Shown here: one piece after another, positions 38,224 to 46,662 of the stretch | How the letters are laid out: each line of letters starts with the position of its first letter | Numbering within the stretch: the stretch's first letter is position 1 | Assembly (NCBI GenBank): GCA_947632045.1 | Contig: CANRNQ010000004.1 | Coordinates: 58,184-122,183 of the forward strand | Length of the DNA stretch: 64,000 nt | Source of the DNA: an uncultured Clostridia bacterium | Lineage (GTDB): Bacteria; Bacillota; Clostridia; Oscillospirales; Acutalibacteraceae | Direction of reading: 5' to 3' | Position numbers and translations under genes: made by a program | The notes under the pieces: model-generated | Seen by the model: only the letters and a program-made list of their open reading frames with translations | Database searches by the model: none | What the model was told of the DNA's origin: nothing

Positions 38224-38980
38224 TCCAAACTACCTCCTCCGCATTGAAAACAGGGCCGTTTTTGCAGACGTGCTTATACTCCTCAGCGCCGTCCCCGCTT
38301 TTTGTCTTACAGGCGCACACAAGGCAAGCTCCTATGCCGCAGCCCATTCTCTCCTCGAGCGATACCTGGCACGGCTTGCCGTTTTCTCTGCACAGCTCGG
38401 CTACCGCTTTGAGCATTGGTATGGGTCCGCAGGCGCACACGCCGTCTATTTTGTCTATTATATCTCTTAACGCGTCGGTAACGAAGCCATGTATGCCAAA
38501 GCTGCCGTCGTCCGTCGTCACTATCGTTTCGCAGCCGGCGGACTTAAAATCGTCGCACAAAATCACCGCGTCCTTATTCGCAAAACCAAGCACGGCATAC
38601 GCTCTGTCGGCCTGTCTTGCGCTGTACAGCATTGGAGGCACGCCAATGCCGCCGCCAACGAAGGCGTAGGTTTTCCCTTTTTCTACATTGAAGCCGTTAC
38701 CGAGCGGCGCAAGCAGGTCGAGCTTATCGCCGATTTCAGCCTGAGAAAGCACCCTCGTGCCTTCTCCCTTTATTCTGAATACTATCCTTATGCAGTCCTC
38801 TTCAACGTCGCACACCGAGATCGGGCGGCGAAGCACCATGCCCGGTATTGCAATATGAACGAACTGCCCGGGCTTTGTTATTTTTGCTATCTCCTCGTTT
38901 TTAAGCGTAAAATCAAATATATCGGGCGCAATCTCATGCTTTTTGACCAGTGTGAAAAGCTGTGAATCATATTTTTTCAT
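38216..38980 (-). CDS. pyrK: Dihydroorotate dehydrogenase B, electron transfer subunit
   Basis: 254 residues with an FAD domain (PGQFVHIAIPGMVLRRPISV), an NAD domain (YAFVGGGIGVPPMLYSARQA) and the 2Fe-2S cysteines in ERMGCGIGACLVCACKTKS plus a later Cys. It passes electrons from PyrD's FMN to NAD. The second of two close ATGs is used, because GAGAGG is 9 bases upstream of it and only touches the first. Upstream of pyrD in the usual Gram-positive order. Confidence 0.95.
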   Translation of the reverse strand: MKKYDSQLFTLVKKHEIAPDIFDFTLKNEEIAKITKPGQFVHIAIPGMVLRRPISVCDVEEDCIRIVFRIKGEGTRVLSQAEIGDKLDLLAPLGNGFNVEKGKTYAFVGGGIGVPPMLYSARQADRAYAVLGFANKDAVILCDDFKSAGCETIVTTDDGSFGIHGFVTDALRDIIDKIDGVCACGPIPMLKAVAELCRENGKPCQVSLEERMGCGIGACLVCACKTKSGDGAEEYKHVCKNGPVFNAEEVVWNG

Positions 38981-39010
38981 TCTCCTCATCCTCTCGTTTT
39001 GTTTTGCGGC

Positions 39011-40378
39011 TCATTCCGTTTTATACTGCAAATGAACCTCTATTATCGATTGTCTTTCCCTCTTCAATACGGAGGCGTGTTCATTATCTAATATTTCTCC
39101 GCATCTGACATTCGTATCCTCTATATAAGTAAAAAATAAAAACGGCTCATTGTAAAACAGCTCATTCAGCGCCTGTTCATAGTCATAGGCGCTGTCCACC
39201 ATAATATAAATCACGTCGCTGCCATATGCGATGCAGTCCGCAAGCTTATCCTCTATCTTCAGCTTGCTCTCCTCATTTTCGCCGCTATATGTCACGGCTT
39301 TCATTGTGTAAAAGTTCTCTGCGTCCGAGCTGCACTGAGGTACCGCAATATTAAAAAGCTTTGCCTCTAAATTTTCTCCACCGCATATTTCATCGGCCGT
39401 CATATCAGAAAAAAGCGGGGCGGTTTCGTGGTCGTGAGCTATCGCGCTGTCGCTGACATTGAAGTAATCGTAATATATGTTATTGTCCGTCGTATCGTCC
39501 CATGTCGCGTCAAGGTGATACCACTCTCCGTCTATCTTAACGCAGTTCCACTGGTGAGGATTACCCTTGCCCATACCATTTATTGTGTTGCACTCTATTC
39601 CGAATACGCTCAAAAGATACTGCATGGCGCGGCTGTATCCCTCGCAAACGGCGTTGCCGTCTACAAGCGAGCCGTATATTGAAAACGGCCGCCAGTCGTC
39701 GCTGGTCGATTCGACCTCTTCGTTATAAACGCAGGTTCCCAAGAGCAGGTCGTGTATTTTAAGCTCGCGCTCGAACTCGCTGAGTCCCTCGGGAATCTTG
39801 TTGATAAAAAATTCTATCGCCGTTATAAGCTCGTCGCTTTTCTTTTCTATTTCCTCCGGAGTAATAACGGAATAAAGCTGTATCTCCGTCGCCGTCGACG
39901 GTATGTATGAAAACTGGTTTGAAAGCCAGAAAACCTCGGGGTGGTCGTTTTTAAAGGCGGAAAGTGTGACGCGTATTTCTTTTTCGCTTATCGCGTCGTT
40001 GAGGAATATTTTATCTATAAGATACAATCCCCTGTCGTTTTCCTTGCTGCCCACTATGTAAACGTCGCTTTCAAGGCGGTTATAAAAATATCTTTCCACG
40101 TCGGTTCCGAGCGCGTTGAAGCCCGCTTTCAGCTCGATTTTATTGTAGCTTTTGCTCTGTGCGTTTATTTCGGAAATAGAGGAAAACCTGCCGCCCGCTT
40201 CAGAATTGTCAGGCACAACGAGCGAGGGCGCTTCGATTTTGGGCATTGACATTCCCTCGACCGCGCTCTGCGCCGAATCGGCTACCTCGCTTATAGTTTT
40301 TTCCGCTTTGCACGAGCAAAGCGCGGCTGTGATCATAAGGCAAAGACAAAGAGATATGCACCTTGTTATCCGCTTCAT
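39011..40378 (-). CDS. Transglutaminase-like domain lipoprotein
   Basis: 455 residues with a lipoprotein signal (MKRITRCISLCLCLMITAAL then CSC; Cys23 predicted lipidated). The middle shows the transglutaminase/cysteine-protease triad: Cys in VDGNAVCEGYSRAMQYLLSV, His in GKGNPHQWNCVKID and Asp in GEWYHLDATWDD. Probable exported wall-associated peptidase or crosslinker; substrate unknown. GGGAGG precedes this ATG. Confidence 0.87.
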   Translation of the reverse strand: MKRITRCISLCLCLMITAALCSCKAEKTISEVADSAQSAVEGMSMPKIEAPSLVVPDNSEAGGRFSSISEINAQSKSYNKIELKAGFNALGTDVERYFYNRLESDVYIVGSKENDRGLYLIDKIFLNDAISEKEIRVTLSAFKNDHPEVFWLSNQFSYIPSTATEIQLYSVITPEEIEKKSDELITAIEFFINKIPEGLSEFERELKIHDLLLGTCVYNEEVESTSDDWRPFSIYGSLVDGNAVCEGYSRAMQYLLSVFGIECNTINGMGKGNPHQWNCVKIDGEWYHLDATWDDTTDNNIYYDYFNVSDSAIAHDHETAPLFSDMTADEICGGENLEAKLFNIAVPQCSSDAENFYTMKAVTYSGENEESKLKIEDKLADCIAYGSDVIYIMVDSAYDYEQALNELFYNEPFLFFTYIEDTNVRCGEILDNEHASVLKRERQSIIEVHLQYKTE

Positions 40379-40542
40379 CAGGACACCTCCCGTATACTCT
40401 AACAATACCGATGATAATATTTCTGCTTATATGTGAAAATTATATCATACTGCACGATAAATAACAACAAAAACAGCTGCGCATTTAAGAATATTTTTTT
40501 GCGCCGTTTGAGTATATTTTCGGCTTCTCCGCTCACACATAC

Positions 40543-40770
40543 GCTGCCGCCTTTATATATCCCGACCGGTTTGTGCGAAAGGAAGGGGTGGGCGGCGACC
40601 GCAAATTTCCGCCTCGCGGCGGAAATTTGCCGAAAACCGCAGCGGGAAAGTCAAGCCTGCCTGTCATAACAAAGCCCGCCGCCGCGGTTTTCCCGCGCGG
40701 CCTGCGGCCGCGCCGGTCGCCGCCCGTCGCTCTGCATTTCGCTGTGGGTATAAACGGGCGCGGCGGCAGC
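40543..40770. repeat. Cloverleaf repeat, copy 8 (core 40590-40725), reversed arm order
   Basis: Core stem GGGCGGCGACC (40590) with GGTCGCCGCCC (40715). Here the AAATTTCCGCC/GGCGGAAATTT hairpin comes first and the GC hairpin (GCGCGGCC/GGCCGCGC) last, the reverse of copies 1 and 2. Central stem AAAACCGC with GCGGTTTT. Outer repeat GCTGCCGCC/GGCGGCAGC. Between divergent genes. Confidence 0.84.
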
Positions 40771-40901
40771 CCCGACTATACCCCCTGCCCCGTTTTGACT
40801 TTTAACACAGCATTTGCCAATAGTCCCGCAACAGAGTTATATAAAAAACATTATAAACAAATAATTCTTTTATGCCATTTGTTCTTTTAACTCGCTATTG
40901 C

Positions 40902-40930
40902 TTGACTAAAGGACTTTAAAAATGTAAAAT
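40902..40930 (+). promoter_or_regulatory. Promoter of the aminotransferase gene
   Basis: TTGACT, 17 bases, TAAAAT, about 90 bases before the start codon. Confidence 0.72.
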
Positions 40931-41017
40931 AGCCATAAATAGAAGATTTTTGATTTCAAGTCTGCTTTCAAGTCTATTTTTTAATATATCTAATCATAAT
41001 AAAAGGAGCGGATTGTC

Positions 41018-42274
41018 TTGAATACAGAAGCTTTTGAAAAATATGAATCCGAGGTGCGTTCTTATTGCAGACACTTCCCGACAGTTTTCGTAAAGGCGAA
41101 GGGAGCGGAATTTATCGACGAAAATAACGAGAGATACGTCGACTTCTTCTGCGGAGCAGGCGCTGTAAACTACGGGCACAACAACGACTACATCAAGGCG
41201 AAGCTTGCGGCTTATCTTGAATCGGACGGTATTCTGCACGCTCTTGATATGTACACAGTACCGAAGCGCGAATTTATAGAAACATTTGAAAATAAGGTCC
41301 TCAAGCCAAGGGGCTACGACTACAAAATACAGTTCTGCGGCCCCACCGGCACCAACGCCAACGAAGCGGCGCTGAAGCTCGTAAGAAAGGTTACGGGCAG
41401 AACGAACGTGTTCGCGATGATGGGAGCCTTCCACGGTATGACGATAGGCGCGCTTGCGCTGACGACGGACGACGCCGACAGAAAGGGCGCGGGCGTTCCT
41501 CTGCACGACGTAACGCACATACCGGCGCCGTATATGTTCCCCGAGCTTGATACCATCGAGTACATGGAGAGGCTGATAACGGACGACCACTCGGGAGTGG
41601 ATATGCCGGCCGCAATATTTATCGAAACTATACAGGCCGAGGGCGGAGTCATGGTATTCGACGATGAATGGCTCAGACGCTGCCGCGAGCTTTGCGACAA
41701 ATACGGCATTCTCCTCGTATGCGACGAGGTTCAGGTCGGCTGCTGCCGCAGCGGAAGCTTCTTCTCCTTTGAGCGCGCCGGAATAAAGCCCGACATAGTT
41801 ACAATGTCAAAGTCTATCGGCGGCTACGGTATGCCGATGGCTATCGCTCTGCTCAGACCCGACATTGACGTCTGGAAGCCCGGCGAGCACAACGGCACCT
41901 TCAGAGGAAATCAGCTTTCCTTTGTCGCAGCCAAGGCGGGGCTTGAATATATGCTTGAAAACAACGTCGAGGCTGAAACAAAGCGCAAGGGCGAAATCGT
42001 AAGGAGCTATATTGAAGAGGAGATTCTCCCGCTTGACGGCCGTCTTGAGCTGCGCGGAATGGGGCTTATCTGGGGCATTGATTTTGCAGCTCTCGGTGAT
42101 AAGGGCCTGAGCGAAAGGGTAATAGATACCTGCTTTAAAAACAAGCTCGTAATAGAGGGCGCCGGCAGGAACAACTCGGTAGTTAAGCTCATGCCTCCGC
42201 TTGTGATTGAGGATGAGGTTTTGATGAAGGGTCTTGAAATACTCAAAAAATCAATTTCCGAGTGCTTAGGCTAA
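41018..42274 (+). CDS. Class III aminotransferase, EctB-like (diaminobutyrate:2-oxoglutarate type)
   Basis: 418 residues, PLP fold type I. The N-terminus EVRSYCRHFPTVFVKAKGAE and GAGAVNYGHNNDYIKAKLA, then IQFCGPTGTNANEAALKL and GAFHGMTIGALALTTDDAD, closely follow the EctB family. CDEVQVGCCRSGSFFSFERA and the PLP-Lys region VTMSKSIGGYGMPMAIALL (Lys near 268) are intact. EctB makes 2,4-diaminobutyrate from aspartate semialdehyde, but ectA and ectC are not present, so the product may go elsewhere. AAAGGAG precedes the start, which I read as the TTG at 41018. A terminator-like hairpin separates it from the ATP-grasp gene. Confidence 0.85.
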   Translation: MNTEAFEKYESEVRSYCRHFPTVFVKAKGAEFIDENNERYVDFFCGAGAVNYGHNNDYIKAKLAAYLESDGILHALDMYTVPKREFIETFENKVLKPRGYDYKIQFCGPTGTNANEAALKLVRKVTGRTNVFAMMGAFHGMTIGALALTTDDADRKGAGVPLHDVTHIPAPYMFPELDTIEYMERLITDDHSGVDMPAAIFIETIQAEGGVMVFDDEWLRRCRELCDKYGILLVCDEVQVGCCRSGSFFSFERAGIKPDIVTMSKSIGGYGMPMAIALLRPDIDVWKPGEHNGTFRGNQLSFVAAKAGLEYMLENNVEAETKRKGEIVRSYIEEEILPLDGRLELRGMGLIWGIDFAALGDKGLSERVIDTCFKNKLVIEGAGRNNSVVKLMPPLVIEDEVLMKGLEILKKSISECLG

Positions 42275-42310
42275 GCGCATTAAACGACCGTATTAAAACA
42301 AATATGATTC

Positions 42311-42344
42311 GGGGCGAAACAAGTTGCTTTCGCCCCTGTTTTTT
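42311..42344 (+). terminator. Terminator or attenuator between aminotransferase and ATP-grasp genes
   Basis: GGGGCGAAA and TTTCGCCCC pair, followed by TGTTTTTTCGC; the next ribosome site begins 6 bases later. No promoter is visible between it and the ATP-grasp gene. Confidence 0.82.
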
Positions 42345-42362
42345 CGCAAAGGAGAAAAAGCT

Positions 42363-43379
42363 ATGGGATTTAAGGAAATAACGAAAATACTCGGCGGCGC
42401 AACCTTCGGCAAGATGAAGCAGTGCATAGACAGGGTTTATGAAAAGAGCGGCAAGAACAAGATCGCGACCTTTTTCGATATACTCGGCTGCTCCGTGCGC
42501 TACGGCGCGGGATACTACGATTATCTCATCTTTGAGTTCTACAATATGAACGCAAAGGAAAGAAAGACTTATATGACGAGGGTCAAGAACAAGAAGCTTA
42601 TCTCTCTTATGAACAAGGAGGAGTACTCATATATATTCGACGAGAAGAACGTATTTGACAAGCGCTTCAAGGAATTTCTCGGCAGAGAGGTCATAGACCT
42701 TGCGGATATAGGCTTTGAGGAATTTGAAAAATTCGTGAGCGGAAAGGAATACTTTTTCGCAAAGCCCTACATCGGCGAAAGCGGAAAGGGCATTGAAAAG
42801 ATAAAGGTCGCCGATTTTCAGGACTTAAAGGCTTTGTACGAATATGTAAAGCGCGAGGACAAGAACTTCGGCATTATTGAAGAGGTAATAGTCCAGCACC
42901 CGCAGGCGGCCAAGATATACCCCTGCTCGTTAAACTGTCTTAGGATAGTTACCATGGTACACAACGGCGAGCCCCACATTCTTTACGCAGTATTCAAGAT
43001 GGGTAACAACGGCAAATTTGTCGATAACCTCGAAAACGGCGGTCTTGCCTGTAGCTTTGACCTCGACCGAGGTATAGTGACCGGTCAGGGGCACACCTCG
43101 GCCTTAATAAATTACGACTCTCACCCCTACACCGGAATTAAATTTATAGGATACGAGCTTCCGTTCTGCGATGAGATCAAGGCTCTTGTAAAAAAAGCCG
43201 CTCTCGTAGTGCCAGAGATAAAATATGTCGGCTGGGACGTATGCTTCACCGAAAACGGTCCCGCGATAGTCGAGGGCAACGATTTTCCCGCCTACGACTT
43301 TCCTCAGCTTCCCGACCCCGACAAGCCGAGGATCGGACTTCTTGCAAAGGTGCAGAAGGTCATGCCCGAATTTAAGTGA
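42363..43379 (+). CDS. ATP-grasp protein, sugar-transfer-associated type
   Basis: 338 residues. The ATP-grasp core shows KPYIGESGKGIEKIKVADF, FGIIEEVIVQHPQAAKIYPC, SLNCLRIVTMVHNGEPHILY and the Mg/ATP end KYVGWDVCFTENGPAIVEGN, which agrees with the family often found in capsule or natural-product loci (PF14397-like). ATP-grasp enzymes ligate a carboxylate to an amine or thiol. Its position after an aminotransferase suggests a joint pathway (inference). Start behind AAAGGAG. Confidence 0.82.
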   Translation: MGFKEITKILGGATFGKMKQCIDRVYEKSGKNKIATFFDILGCSVRYGAGYYDYLIFEFYNMNAKERKTYMTRVKNKKLISLMNKEEYSYIFDEKNVFDKRFKEFLGREVIDLADIGFEEFEKFVSGKEYFFAKPYIGESGKGIEKIKVADFQDLKALYEYVKREDKNFGIIEEVIVQHPQAAKIYPCSLNCLRIVTMVHNGEPHILYAVFKMGNNGKFVDNLENGGLACSFDLDRGIVTGQGHTSALINYDSHPYTGIKFIGYELPFCDEIKALVKKAALVVPEIKYVGWDVCFTENGPAIVEGNDFPAYDFPQLPDPDKPRIGLLAKVQKVMPEFK

Positions 43380-43416
43380 TTTTATTTTTCTTTTTTGATT
43401 TTGTGCTTTGATGACA

Positions 43417-43635
43417 GCAGCCTTACCGACTTGCGCCGGTAAGGCTGCTGCTTTTTTATGTTAAGTTATTTTGCTCGCTCAAACGTTCATTTTTAGCTTC
43501 GCTCTCTGCGACTAAAATAATTTACAGGCATATTAAGAAAAGTATTTGAGTAAACGGCAGGACATTGGAACAGCTCGGAAAGATAAATTAAAAATATAAA
43601 GCGGCAGAGCAACCGGCGCAAGTCGGTTGCTCTGC
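43417..43635. repeat. Family 2 repeat A (two facing palindromes; left one acts as terminator)
   Basis: Left hairpin GCAGCCTTACC/GGTAAGGCTGC (43417-43448) contains ACCGACTTGCGCCGGT and is followed by TTTTTT, so it can terminate the ATP-grasp transcript. Right hairpin GCAGAGCAACC/GGTTGCTCTGC (43604-43635) contains the reverse complement of the same core. Between them is GCTCGCTCAAACGTTCATTT, a stretch also found in copy C. Short minus-strand frames here share residues with frames in copy C only because the DNA repeats. Confidence 0.8.
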
Positions 43636-43670
43636 GGTCAACGAGAAAAGTCGAAAGGTTTTGGGGAACG

Positions 43671-44534
43671 TTAACGCTCCCTGTCCATGCCATTGGCGAG
43701 CTTTGCCGCCATAAGAGTATTTTTCATGAGCATTGCAATAGTCATAGGCCCTACGCCTCCCGGAACGGGAGTTATATACGACGCTTTCTTCTCTACCTCG
43801 CCAAAATCAACGTCGCCGCAGAGCTTGCCGTTTTCGTCCCTGTTCATGCCAACGTCTATAACAACCGCGCCGTCCTTGACCATATCCGCCTTCAAAAATT
43901 TTGCTTTGCCAACGGCGGCGACTATAATATCCGCGCCGAGGCAGACCTCTTTAAGATTTTTAGTGCGGCTGTGGGTCATGGTTACAGTGCCGTTTTTGTG
44001 GAGCAAAAGCATTGCCATGGGTTTGCCGACAATATTGCTCCTGCCGATAACGACGCAGCTTTTTCCCTCTATCTCTATGCCCTCGCTCGCAAGGAGCTCC
44101 ATAACTCCGGCGGGAGTGCAGGGCAGGAACTTGTAGTCGCCTATCATTATCTTGCCGACATTCTCGGCGTGAAAAGCATCAACGTCCTTTTTGGGGTCTA
44201 TCGCGGCTATAACAGCCTTGTCGTCAAGGTGCTTTGGCAGAGGGAGCTGGACGAGTATGCCGTTTATGCTGTCGTCGTGATTTAATTTTTCAACGAGAGC
44301 CAAAAGCTCCTCCTGAGTGGTATCGCCGCCGAGAGCGTATTCCTCTGAATGAAAGCCGACAAGCTCGCAAGCCTTCTTTTTGTTGTTTACATAAACTCTT
44401 GAAGCCGGATCGTCGCCAACTATCACAACGGCGAGTCCCGGCACTATGCCCTGAGCTCTAAGCCCCTCGGTTTCCTCCTTTACCCTCTGTTTTACTGCCG
44501 CGGAAACGGCCTTGCCGTCTATTATCTTTGCCAT
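43671..44534 (-). CDS. folD: Methylenetetrahydrofolate dehydrogenase/cyclohydrolase FolD
   Basis: 287 residues. Motifs: VGDDPASRVYVNNKKKACEL (catalytic Lys), GILVQLPLPKHLD, PKKDVDAFH, CTPAGVMELL, VIGRSNIVGKPMAMLLL (NADP loop) and TPVPGGVGPMTIAMLMKNTL. It converts methylene-THF made by GlyA to formyl-THF. Its ATG overlaps the lgt stop (TAATG) behind GGGAGG. Last gene of ymfF-ymfH-lgt-folD. Confidence 0.97.
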   Translation of the reverse strand: MAKIIDGKAVSAAVKQRVKEETEGLRAQGIVPGLAVVIVGDDPASRVYVNNKKKACELVGFHSEEYALGGDTTQEELLALVEKLNHDDSINGILVQLPLPKHLDDKAVIAAIDPKKDVDAFHAENVGKIMIGDYKFLPCTPAGVMELLASEGIEIEGKSCVVIGRSNIVGKPMAMLLLHKNGTVTMTHSRTKNLKEVCLGADIIVAAVGKAKFLKADMVKDGAVVIDVGMNRDENGKLCGDVDFGEVEKKASYITPVPGGVGPMTIAMLMKNTLMAAKLANGMDRER

Positions 44535-45385
44535 TATGTATCCTCCCTCTCTATCCTTTTTATCGGCACCGCTATGGCGTCCTTTTTTCTTATAAAATTG
44601 ATTATCAAAAATACAAGCCCGACAACGACAAGCGCCGCCGACAATATCTGCGAAACGCGCAGGTTGAATATGGGAGTCATGAGGCTGTCTGTTCTGAGCC
44701 CCTCGACTATCATTCTCTCAAAGCCGTACCACACGAGATACAAGAGAAAAACCTGTCCGTCGTATTTTCTCAGATGCTTGCTGAAAAGGTGAAGCAGCAA
44801 AAAACCGAGCAGGCACCAGAGACTCTCGTACAAAAAGCAGGGGTGAACGGTAACGCCGCCGGTGTTCTCGCTTATCATGCCCCACGGCAGCGAGGTGGGC
44901 GTGCCGAAGGCCTCTTGATTTGTAAAATTGCCCCAGCGTCCGAAGCCCTGGCCTATCAAAAAGCCGAGCACGGCAACGTCGAGCAGGGCGGGGATATTGA
45001 CCTTGCATATTTTTGCGACGATAAGCCCGCCTATCAAAGCGCCTATGAGCCCGCCGTAAATCGCAAGTCCGCCCTCGTTAATGCTGAATATTTTAAGCAA
45101 ATCGCCCTTATAGCTGTCCCACTGAAAGGCGACATAGTAGAGTCTTGCGCCTATTATAGCCGTAACAAGTCCGACGAGGACGCAGTTTAAAAGCTTGTCC
45201 GGATCAACTCCAAAGCGCTTTTTGCAGACCGACATTGCATATACCACGGCGAGCACAAGTCCCGTCGCGATAAGAAGCCCGTACCAGCGGACGGTAAAGC
45301 CGCCGAAAGAAAACACGACGGGGTTTATTTGCAGATCGTTAATTCCAAGTCCGGGGAAGGAAACGTGATATATCGCGTCGCCCAT
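44534..45385 (-). CDS. lgt: Prolipoprotein diacylglyceryl transferase
   Basis: Membrane enzyme that attaches diacylglycerol to the lipobox Cys of preprolipoproteins; several of its likely substrates are encoded in this window. 283 residues, about seven helices. Signatures: GGFTVRWYGLLIATGLVL, NEGGLAIYGGLIGALIGG and GQGFGRWGNFTNQEAFG. The ATG overlaps the ymfH stop (TAATG); an earlier in-frame start would lie inside ymfH. Confidence 0.96.
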   Translation of the reverse strand: MGDAIYHVSFPGLGINDLQINPVVFSFGGFTVRWYGLLIATGLVLAVVYAMSVCKKRFGVDPDKLLNCVLVGLVTAIIGARLYYVAFQWDSYKGDLLKIFSINEGGLAIYGGLIGALIGGLIVAKICKVNIPALLDVAVLGFLIGQGFGRWGNFTNQEAFGTPTSLPWGMISENTGGVTVHPCFLYESLWCLLGFLLLHLFSKHLRKYDGQVFLLYLVWYGFERMIVEGLRTDSLMTPIFNLRVSQILSAALVVVGLVFLIINFIRKKDAIAVPIKRIEREDT

Positions 45386-46662
45386 TATTGCTCTCCCCCT
45401 TTTATCACCGAGAGGGTGCAATTTTCGGGGTCGAGCAGAAAGCGGAGCATTTCGTTTGCGTCCTCTATTTTAAGGCTTGCGATCTCGTCTATCGTCTTAA
45501 ACAGCTCTCTGCCGGTAAAGGCGCAGCTTATCAGCGCGTTGCCTATCGCCGCTACGCTGTTCAATGCCGCGGCGTATTCGGCGTAGGTGGCCCTTTTTGC
45601 AATTTCAAATTCATCGGCGTCGAGTCCGTTTTCTCTCATATCTGAAATATATCTCTTTATTATCTCGGCGACCGCCTTTGGATCCTTGGACTCTCCGCAG
45701 AACGAAACCCCGTTATATGCAGGCCCCTCTAAATGCTCATAGGCGAAGCTTTCATTGATAAGCCCCTTATTCATAAGCTCCTCATAAAGAGCGGAGGAAT
45801 TTGACGCGAGGGCAAAGAGCATTACCTCACAGGCGGCAGCCTTTCTTTCGTCAAGCCTTACGCTGCCGTCAGACTTGAAGCCGAGGTAGAACATCGGCGC
45901 GGAAACCGGAAAGATCTGCTCCACATATTTTTTTGCGACCGTCTTTGGCTCATCGGGGAAAATTTTTCTCACGCTCTTAGCGCCGCCCTTTTTAACAAGC
46001 TCGTCGGCAAGCCTTACGAGCATATCGACGTCGACGTTTCCGGCGACGCAAAGCGCCATATTCTCCGGAGTGTAAAAGCTGTTGTAGCACTCGTAAAGCT
46101 TTTCGGGCGTTATCTCGGCTATTGATTCAACCGTTCCCGCTATGTCTACTCTGACGGGGTGATTATGGTACATACCGCCAAGCATATTGAACATAACGCG
46201 CCAGTCGGGCGAATCGTCGTACATTCTTATCTCTTGACCGATAATGCCCTGTTCCTTTGCGACGGTCTCCTCTGTGAAATACGGCTGATTTACAAAGCCG
46301 AGCAGTATCCTCAGGTTCTCCTCAAGATTGGTGGAGCAGGAGAAAAGATAACAGGTCTTTTCAAACGACGTGTAGGCGTTTGCGTTTGCGCCTGTGGCTG
46401 CGTATTTTACAAAGGCGTCGCCGTCCTCGCTTTCAAACAGCTTGTGTTCAAGGTAATGCGCTATGCCGTCCGGCGAAATTATCTCCTGTCCGTCCGAAAT
46501 AAAATGGGTGTTGATCGAGCCGAAGTCGGCGCCGTAAACCGCAAAGGAGGATTTATAGCCCTCCTTTGGAAAGGCGTATATCGACAGCCCGCTTTCGTGG
46601 TCTATTTTGTAATATTTCTCGTTTAGTCTTTCGTTTTTTATCTCCAGTATTTTTGCGCTCAT
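45385..46662 (-). CDS. ymfH: M16 family metallopeptidase, YmfH-like
   Basis: 425 residues. It retains the inverted zinc motif HYLEH (His69 to His73) with downstream acidic residues, so this member of the pair is likely catalytic. Other features are FGSINTHFISDGQEIISPDG and NSFYTPENMALCVAGNVDVD. Partnered with the non-catalytic YmfF. Its start overlaps the ymfF stop (ATGA). Confidence 0.92.
   Translation of the reverse strand: MSAKILEIKNERLNEKYYKIDHESGLSIYAFPKEGYKSSFAVYGADFGSINTHFISDGQEIISPDGIAHYLEHKLFESEDGDAFVKYAATGANANAYTSFEKTCYLFSCSTNLEENLRILLGFVNQPYFTEETVAKEQGIIGQEIRMYDDSPDWRVMFNMLGGMYHNHPVRVDIAGTVESIAEITPEKLYECYNSFYTPENMALCVAGNVDVDMLVRLADELVKKGGAKSVRKIFPDEPKTVAKKYVEQIFPVSAPMFYLGFKSDGSVRLDERKAAACEVMLFALASNSSALYEELMNKGLINESFAYEHLEGPAYNGVSFCGESKDPKAVAEIIKRYISDMRENGLDADEFEIAKRATYAEYAAALNSVAAIGNALISCAFTGRELFKTIDEIASLKIEDANEMLRFLLDPENCTLSVIKGGEQ

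Noticed and set aside
41018..42274. Ectoine biosynthesis locus
   Set aside because: Only the EctB-like aminotransferase is present; no EctA acetyltransferase or EctC synthase is nearby, and the next gene is an ATP-grasp protein.
43493..43693. Minus-strand frames at 43493-43693 and 52208-52453 sharing DRRATDLRRLLC
   Set aside because: The shared residues come from the family 2 repeat (inverted ACCGACTTGCGCCGGT) read in the same frame; the flanks are unrelated and one frame contains the repeat's terminator-like hairpin.
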